This document shows positions 57,032 through 64,000 of a DNA stretch of 64,000 bases, piece after piece (the first letter of the stretch is position 1; every line of letters starts with the position of its first letter). The notes below the pieces were generated by a model that saw only the letters and a list, made by a program, of their open reading frames with translations, did not search any database and was not told the DNA's origin. The translations under genes were made by a program, and so were the position numbers. The stretch is from Magicicada septendecula (lineage: Eukaryota > Arthropoda > Insecta > Hemiptera > Cicadidae), in NCBI GenBank assembly GCA_034769895.1, contig CM068372.1:239034343-239098342 (forward strand), written 5' to 3'.

Positions 57032-59448
57032 ATGAATATTAAATTAGAGCCTAGCCAAGCAAGCATGGTATTTAAATTCCAAAATGTCAAAATTCAGTTA
57101 TTAAAAACTAACTTGCATATCAAGTTCAATAAAATTTGTTTACAAAAGAACATAACTCCTAAGTATGCCACTGTGAAAATTAATTGCTCTTCCAAGGCCG
57201 CGAAAATAACACAACAATACGCTGAACGATTTCGCGTCAAGGAAGAAATTAAAGCTTTATACATTAAAAAATCTCTCCTCAACACTCGTTTGCTTAAACT
57301 GCATTTGCAGATTCTTAACAATATTCATCCTGTCATTATCGATAAAGTTTTAGATTCCGTACACAGATACATACATGATATTGTACGTCGTACACATTTT
57401 AGTCAATCACGCAAACTTCTTATGCTAGAACATAAACATCACCAAGAGTCTGCCATTGTTTGTAAACACACATTTTACCCTAGAGTCATGAACTTAACTA
57501 CAACAGTCTTTGATGATAACGAAATGAAGCTTTTAAATAAAGGGATGAATTATAATCTCCCAACGGTCGGTAAAAACAAACTTATCTATGAAATCGTTGA
57601 AGCGGAGGCAGCCGTCAAATCTATTTCAGACCCACACTTACAAAATGAAGCACGTGTACTTATAAATAATAAATTCAATAGAGCCATTAAATTAAACAAT
57701 AATCTACCTCTTGTTTCACGTGGTCAGTCTTGGTACTCTAGTGAATATAAAACTTTAAAACACATGAAAACAAAATTAATCGACAACAATGCCCTTATCG
57801 TTAAGGCAGATAAAGGAAATACGCTAGTCATCATGGACACTGATTCATACAGTGAAAAAGTTCATGATTTCATTTCTAACAACAACATTAAAATATTAAA
57901 CTCTGACCCCACTGATTTGTACGTCAGGGAACTTAACAATTGTATTAATAAATGTACCAATTTATTCAATGAAAGCACACGACGTTCCTTAAAGCCCATC
58001 AATGCTAAAGCCCCGATATTCACAGGACTACCTAAAATTCATAAACATAACATACCTATCAGACCGCTCGTGAACTTTACCACTGCTCCTGGCTTCAAAA
58101 CTGCAAAAGCACTAGTTCGTTTGATAAAAGATAATTTACAATTACGTAATAATCATAGTATTAAGAACAACAATAATTTTATTAATGATATTAAATCTGT
58201 TGAACTGCAACCTAACCACAAATTGGCGTCGTTCGACATAACTAATTTATACACGAACATCCCAATCATAGATACATTACAGATTTTGAGAAACAATTTA
58301 TCTGACAATAGTTGCATGAACACACAAACAATAAATGGGTTAATTAATTTACTCGAGGTTATTTTGAAACAAAACTATTTCACTTTTAATGACTCTTTTT
58401 ACATTCAAAATGATGGCCTAGCAATGGGCTCACCCCTTTCCGGCCTACTGGCCGATATTTATTTAAATTATTATGAGAATACTCACTTGTTGAACAATAA
58501 TATATATGCAAATAAAATAATATTTTATGCACGGTATGTAGACGATACGTTTTTAATTTTTGATGGTTCTATAAGACAAATCGAATTATTTAAAAACTGT
58601 CTAAATAAAATAAATAGAAACATCCAGTTTACTCTTGAAATAGAGGTTGATAACAAGATAAACTTTCTAGATTTAACCATCACTCGACAGATGAATAAAC
58701 TAAAGTTCAACTTTTATAGGAAACCGACTACCACTGACACCACAATACACGCAGACTCTCATCATCCTCTTTCACATAAAATGGCAGCGTACAATAGTGT
58801 CATTCATAGATTATTGACGATTCCTTTGGATGATAATGACTTCCGTGATGAGCTAAATGTCATAAAATATATCGCGGTTGCCAATGGTTACAGTAGTTTA
58901 ACCATTGACAAACTGTAGAGAAAACAGGAAAAAAGAATGCTTAAACCCCGAATAAACAACAACACGCAAAAAGATTTTATATCTACTAATTACACTAGCT
59001 TTATGCCTAAGGTTTTGTATTCTATATTGAATAATAATAGTTTCACTATTTCATTCAGGACTAATAATAAGTTACTGGATATTCTCAAACCGAAAAAACA
59101 CACGCCTCCAGAAGAAAAAACTGGCATATATAAGTTAACATGTAATGATTGCGAGTGCTTCTACATTGGACAGACTGGGAGAGGTTTCCTTAAACGATTT
59201 CGTGAACATTTACCTAAGAAAATAAGAAACATTGACAACATCAAATCAAATTACGCCCGTCACCTGACTTCACACAATCATAATTACACAGATTTTAGTT
59301 CCAATTTAATACCGTTACATGTGTGTAAGAAGGGCCGTCTCATGAATGCCTTGGAGGAATTTGAACTTTACAGTGCATATGCAAACCCAATGAGTCGCGA
59401 TATCGTGTTAAATGACCACCTGAACTTTGTATCCAACCGATTGTACGA
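57032..59448 (+). pseudogene. PLE family A copy 3: one nonsense codon, 3' end interrupted
   Basis: ATG 57032; the N-terminal domain and RT are continuous (no frameshift as in copy 2), with YVDD intact. TAG at 58916-58918 replaces TTG in the linker (after SLTIDKL); the same frame resumes and holds an intact GIY-YIG (TGIYKLTCNDCECFYIGQTG). Shortly before the C-terminus, at NRLYE, the family B element enters at 59449, so the open frame reads on into antisense of that element to 59650. The last 20 or so family codons lie beyond the insertion (60904 on). Confidence 0.9.
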
Positions 59449-59544
59449 GATTTTAGATCCATGTTTTTCGGTATCCAAGCCACTTATAGTATATATTAGT
59501 AAAATAGTTTACCTTTTTCTTGTCCGTCTGGTGGCCTTTTCTCT

Positions 59545-59600
59545 ATATTTCAATCGACGCGTTTCAGGGCATATGCCCCATCATCAGGATATCCCTTGTT
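59545..59600 (-). ncRNA. Hammerhead ribozyme motif, PLE family B insertion
   Basis: Minus strand CTGATGA (59581-59587 complement), stem II GGGCATATGCCC, GAAAC, GCGTC. Here the cleavage triplet is GUC, unlike GUU in the family B palindrome at 4.1-4.6 kb. It lies downstream of the family B stop, on its coding strand. Confidence 0.85.
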
Positions 59601-59760
59601 ATAGGTCGTCAATGGTTAAAATATTAAAAACACTGCACACACAATTCTAACACACAACAATAAATGTAATACAAACATAAAAACACATAAAATGCCCAAA
59701 TTATAGACACACACGATATCGATGGTGCGCACCACGACATGCTATAGTCGACTGCAGTGT

Positions 59761-60893
59761 TCATGTTGTTATATGTCGTGCACTATGGACCTTGTTCTGT
59801 ATTCTTATCGCTGTGTCGTATAATAGATTGGACTGGAAATACAGCTGATCGTTAAGGATGACTTCTTCTGTTTTTTTATTTTTGTAAGCTTTATGTATTT
59901 CGTATTCTTCAATAGCATTCATATAATTACCTTTTTTGCATATGTGGAGGGGTTGAAAGTTCGTTGTGAAATCAGTATAACTATGGTTGCTGTCCATCAG
60001 ATGGCGCGCGTAATTTGACACTGTTTTACTAAATTCTTTTCTAGGTAAATGTTCTTTGAATCGTCTTTTAAAAGGTCTACCAGTTTGGCCAATGTAAAAG
60101 CTGTCGCAGTCATTGCATATTATCTTATAATCGCCCGTCCTGTCTTCAATTGATTTTGAATGTTTAGGTACGAGTATCTTATTAATGTTATTATTAGTTC
60201 GGTAAGCCATTTTAATATTTATCCCACCTAATAATTTGTTTAAAATTTTGGGTAGGGTGTTACCATATTCCGATGCTATATACCTAATTTTATTTTTATT
60301 ATTTTCTTGTAATTCTATGTTGTTTTTCTTTTTTCTGTGTTTCTTGACCAAATTATCCACGATTGATCTTTTATAACCATTGGCCTTAGCTATGTGTTTG
60401 ATCGTGTTCAGTTCTTCGTCAAAATCTTTGTCATCTAATGGTATGGAAAGTAACCTATGTATTAAACTATGATAGGCTGCCATTTTTTGAGAAAAGGGAT
60501 GATGTGATTCAGCATTTATCGTGAGATCCGTGGTTGTCGGTTTTCGGTATATTTGGTATTGGAACTTTTCATCTAGTCTTGTAATTGTCAGGTCGAGGAA
60601 GTTAAGTTTATTATTTATCTCTGTCTCGAGTGTGAACTGTATGTTTCTATTGACACTATTCATGTATAATTTCATATTTTCTATTTGTCGTATTGTGCCA
60701 TTAAAAATTATAAACGTATCATCAACATAGCGTGTATATGATATTATGTTCTTGGAAAGTTTATTTATGCCATTGAGCAAATATGTATTCTCATAGTGGT
60801 TTAAGTATATGTCAGCCAATAAACCAGATAAAGGTGACCCCATGGCTAGGCCCTTTTTTTGAATGTAATAATTATTGTTAAATGTAAAATAAT
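59761..60893 (-). pseudogene. PLE family B partial ORF: RT end, linker and GIY-YIG endonuclease
   Basis: Minus strand, open from the insertion edge to TGA 59761-59763. RT part: YFTFNNNYYIQKKG, LAMGSPLSGLLADIYLNHY, catalytic YTRYVDDTFIIF, LNFLDLTITRLDEKF. Linker SQKMAAYHSLIHRLLSIPLD, then endonuclease TGDYKIICNDCDSFYIGQTG, FKRRFKEHL and CKKGNYMNAIEEYEIHKAY. Related to family A along its length but clearly diverged. An open frame extends to 60987, but the first 31 codons are antisense of family A, not a real fusion. The upstream RT motifs were lost by truncation. Confidence 0.9.
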
Positions 60894-60903
60894 GATTGTA
60901 CGA

Positions 60904-61188
60904 TACTGCCTTGAGTCTGCTTGCTGGGGCTGCGATAAGGTAGCAACCGCTCAGTGGCAGAATGAACTTGAACGGGTGCGCACCCAAATCCGCGTACGGT
61001 TCATATGCAAATCTTGCATTTTAACTTTTTAACGATCTCGCAAGAGTGACAGTTTTAACTTTTTAACATCTGATGATGGAGCATACGCTCCGAAACGCGT
61101 CATAGACGAAGCTTAAGAAATCACACGGCGGGTAATTAAGGTAATTAATTTATTAATTCGTACAAGTGATTTGGTTACCATATTAAAC
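60904..61188 (+). repeat. Displaced 3' end of PLE copy 3 and inter-copy region
   Basis: Continues copy 3 after the family B insertion: the last codons (to TAG about 60942), GGGTGCGCACCC, two copies of TTTTAACTTTTTAAC, and the leader to the ATG of copy 4. Confidence 0.88.
61054..61124 (+). ncRNA. Hammerhead ribozyme motif, PLE family A, copy 3/4 boundary
   Basis: CTGATGA at 61070-61076, then the GGAGC/GCTCC stem II, GAAAC and GCGTC as in the other family A units. Confidence 0.88.
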
Positions 61189-63605
61189 ATGAATATTAAA
61201 TTAGAGCCTAGCCAAGCAAGCATGGTATTTAAATTCCAAAATGTCAAAATTCAGTTATTAAAAACTAACTTACATATCAAGTTCAATAAAATTTGTTTAC
61301 AAAAGAACATAACTCCTAAGTATGCCACTGTGAAAATTATTTGCTCTTCCAAGGCCGCGAAAATAACACAACAATACGCTGAACGATTTCGCGTCAAGGA
61401 AGAAATTAAAGCTTTATACATTAAAAAATCTCTCCTCAACACTCGTTTGCTTAAACTGCATTTGCAGATTCTTAACAATATTCATCCTGTCATTATCGAT
61501 AAAGTTTTAGATTCCGTACACAGATACATACATGATATTGTACGTCGTACACATTTTAGTCAATCACGCAAACTTCTTATGCTAGAACATAAACATCACC
61601 AAGAGTCTGCCATTGTTTGTAAACACACATTTTACCCTAGAGTCATGAACTTAACTACAACAGTCTTTGATGATAACGAAATGAAGCTTTTAAATAAAGG
61701 GATGAATTATAATCTCCCAACGGTCGGTAAAAACAAACTTATCTATGAAATCGTTGAAGCGGAGGCAGCCGTCAAATCTATTTCAGACCCACACTTACAA
61801 AATGAAGCACGTGTACTTATAAATAATAAATTCAATAGAGCCATTAAATTAAACAATAATCTACCTCTTGTTTCACGTGGTCAGTCTAGGTACTCTAGTG
61901 AATATAAAACTTTAAAACACATGAAAACAAAATTAATCGACAACAATGCCCTTATCGTTAAGGCAGATAAAGGAAATACGCTAGTCATCATGGACACTGA
62001 TTCATACAGTGAAAAAGTTCATGATTTCATTTCTAACAACAACATTAAAATATTAAACTCTGACCCCACTGATTTGTACGTCAGGGAACTTAACAATTGT
62101 ATTAATAAATGTACCAATTTATTCAATGAAAGCACACGACGTTCCTTAAAGCCCATCAATGCTAAAGCCCCGATATTCACAGGACTACCTAAAATTCATA
62201 AACATAACATACCTATCAGACCGCTCGTGAACTTTACCACTGCTCCTGGCTTCAAAACTGCAAAAGCACTAGTTCGTTTGATAAAAGATAATTTACAATT
62301 ACGTAATAATCATAGTATTAAGAACAACAATAATTTTATTAATGATATTAAATCTGTTGAACTGCAACCTAACCACAAATTGGCGTCGTTCGACATAACT
62401 AATTTATACACGAACATCCCAATCATAGATACATTACAGATTTTGAGAAACAATTTATCTGACAATAGTTGCATGAACACACAAACAATAAATGGGTTAA
62501 TTAATTTACTCGAGGTTATTTTGAAACAAAACTATTTCACTTTTAATGACTCTTTTTACATTCAAAATGATGGCCTAGCAATGGGCTCACCCCTTTCCGG
62601 CCTACTGGCCGATATTTATTTAAATTATTATGAGAATACTCACTTGTTGAACAATAATATATATGCAAATAAAATAATATTTTATGCACGGTATGTAGAC
62701 GATACGTTTTTAATTTTTGATGGTTCTATAAGACAAATCGAATTATTTAAAAACTGTCTAAATAAAATAAATAGAAACATCCAGTTTACTCTTGAAATAG
62801 AGGTTGATAACAAGATAAACTTTCTAGATTTAACCATCACTCGACAGATGAATAAACTAAAGTTCAACTTTGATAGGAAACCGACTACCACTGACACCAC
62901 AATACACGCAGACTCTCATCATCCTCTTTCACATAAAATGGCAGCGTACAATAGTCTCATTCATAGATTATTGACGATTCCTTTGGATGATAATGACTTC
63001 CGTGATGAGCTAAATGTCATAAAATATATCGCGGTTGCCAATGGTTACAGTAGTTTAACCATTGACAAACTGTAGAGAAAACAGGAAAAAAGAATGCTTA
63101 AACCCCGAATAAACAACAACACGCAAAAAGATTTTATATCTACTAATTACACTAGCTTTATGCCTAAGGTTTTGTATTCTATATTGAATAATAATAGTTT
63201 CACTATTTCATTCAGGACTAATAATAAGTTACTGGATATTCTCAAACCGAAAAAACACACGCCTCCAGAAGAAAAAACTGGCATATATAAGTTAACATGT
63301 AATGATTGCGAGTGCTTCTACATTGGACAGACTGGGAGAGGTTTCCTTAAACGATTTCGTGAACATTTACCTAAGAAAATAAGAAACATTGACAACATCA
63401 AATCAAATTACGCCCGTCACCTGACTTCACACAATCATAATTACACAGATTTTAGTTCCAATTTAATACCGTTACATGTGTGTAAGAAGGGCCGTCTCAT
63501 GAATGCCTTGGAGGAATTTGAACTTTACAGTGCATATGCAAACCCAATGAGTCGCGATATCGTGTTAAATGACCACCTGAACTTTGTATCCAACCGATTG
63601 TACGA
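61189..63605 (+). pseudogene. PLE family A copy 4, same nonsense codon as copy 3
   Basis: Almost identical to copy 3 (a handful of substitutions, e.g. IICSSK for INCSSK, GQSRYSS for GQSWYSS, NFDRKP for NFYRKP). It shares the TAG in the linker (63073-63075) and the family B insertion at the same base. RT motifs including YVDD and the GIY-YIG domain are present. Together these show it is a duplicate of the copy 3 block rather than an independent insertion. Confidence 0.9.
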
Positions 63606-64000
63606 GATTTTAGATCCATGTTTTTCGGTATCCAAGCCACTTATAGTATATATTAGTAAAATAGTTTACCTTTTTCTTGTCCGTCTGGTGGCCTTTTCTC
63701 TATATTTCAATCGACGCGTTTCAGGGCATATGCCCCATCATCAGGATATCCCTTGTTATAGGTCGTCAATGGTTAAAATATTAAAAACACTGCACACACA
63801 ATTCTAACACACAACAATAAATGTAATACAAACATAAAAACACATAAAATGCCCAAATTATAGACACACACGATATCGATGGTGCGCACCACGACATGCT
63901 ATAGTCGACTGCAGTGTTCATGTTGTTATATGTCGTGCACTATGGACCTTGTTCTGTATTCTTATCGCTGTGTCGTATAATAGATTGGACTGGAAATACA
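63606..64000 (-). mobile_element. Second copy of the family B insertion, cut by the window end
   Basis: Same sequence and junction (GATTGTACGA at 63596-63605) as 59449 on, exactly 4157 bp further. Only the 3' region and the last codons of the ORF are inside the window. Confidence 0.9.
63702..63757 (-). ncRNA. Hammerhead ribozyme motif, second PLE family B insertion
   Basis: Same motif as at 59545-59600, displaced by 4157 bp: CTGATGA, GGGCATATGCCC, GAAAC, GCGTC on the minus strand. Confidence 0.85.

Larger units (their letters stand above)
59449..60893 (-). mobile_element. 5'-truncated PLE family B inserted in copy 3
   Basis: 1445 bp in opposite orientation, flanked by a 10-bp target duplication GATTGTACGA (59439-59448 and 60894-60903). 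It begins (element sense) inside RT and ends with the 3' region CATGGATCTAAAATC, the same terminus as the right arm of the palindrome at 4592. 5' truncation is typical of target-primed insertion. Confidence 0.92.
57014..64000 (+). repeat. Tandem duplication of a 4157-bp PLE block
   Basis: 57014-61170 and 61171 to beyond 64000 are the same block: a PLE family A unit plus the family B insertion. The uninterrupted unit (copy 2, 54312-57013) is 2702 bp; adding the 1445-bp insertion and 10-bp target duplication gives 4157, the observed spacing. Confidence 0.92.

Noticed and set aside
59761..60987. A 408-codon minus-strand frame looking like a fusion protein with a new N-terminus
   Set aside because: The first 31 codons are the antisense of the family A 3' end on the far side of the target duplication; the join is the insertion boundary, not a gene fusion.
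57014..64000. Repeats as a CRISPR array or satellite DNA
   Set aside because: The repeated units are 2.7-4.2 kb and encode PLE proteins; the organism is eukaryotic and there are no short spaced repeats.

Overview
The window is eukaryotic, most likely arthropod (probably insect) DNA. It is AT-rich and intron-bearing, and it is filled with Ty3/gypsy-type LTR retrotransposons, Penelope-like elements (PLEs), hAT elements, a mariner relic and a non-LTR retrotransposon relic. There are no operons and no bacterial features. The species cannot be named from the sequence. The only candidate host gene is a RING-H2 exon in the first 0.7 kb. Almost everything else is layered mobile-element debris, and most reading frames are broken.

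Layout. 0-2 kb: RING-H2 exon, microsatellite, GC-rich repeat patch. 2-3.9 kb: LTR element 1 (+) that has lost its reverse transcriptase (RT). 4.1-4.6 kb: a palindrome made of two PLE family B termini, each with a hammerhead ribozyme motif. 7.67-10.98 kb: LTR element D (+), internally deleted, with an initiator-Met-type primer site. 12-13 kb: relic of a non-LTR RT (-). 13.75-18.4 kb: LTR element E (-). 18.4-37.6 kb: LTR element B (-), whose integrase gene is split twice, once by LTR element C (21.06-28.90 kb, 4-bp target duplication) and once by a 3.66-kb hAT transposon (29.28-32.94 kb, 8-bp target duplication). 37.6-51.7 kb: LTR element A (-) with very long (about 3.3 kb) LTRs, whose integrase is split by a small hAT-type element that itself carries a mariner relic. 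51.75-52.38 kb: a second copy of the element B integrase without the hAT, which serves as an empty-site control. 52.4-64 kb: an array of PLE family A copies, beginning with a 1.95-kb head-to-head palindrome and continuing as head-to-tail units. Two of these units carry the same family B insertion, so a 4157-bp block is itself tandemly duplicated.

How the parts relate. The LTR elements share the order gag, protease, RT, RNase H, integrase, but each is damaged. RT is missing from elements 1, B and E, and both RTs that remain (A and C) have lost the second catalytic aspartate. The PLE copies are much younger: near-identical, with intact YVDD RT and a GIY-YIG endonuclease. They are separated by hammerhead motifs on the coding strand that could cut tandem transcripts into unit-length RNAs. 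This PLE array with its ribozymes, palindromes and insertion-dated duplication is the most interesting part of the window.
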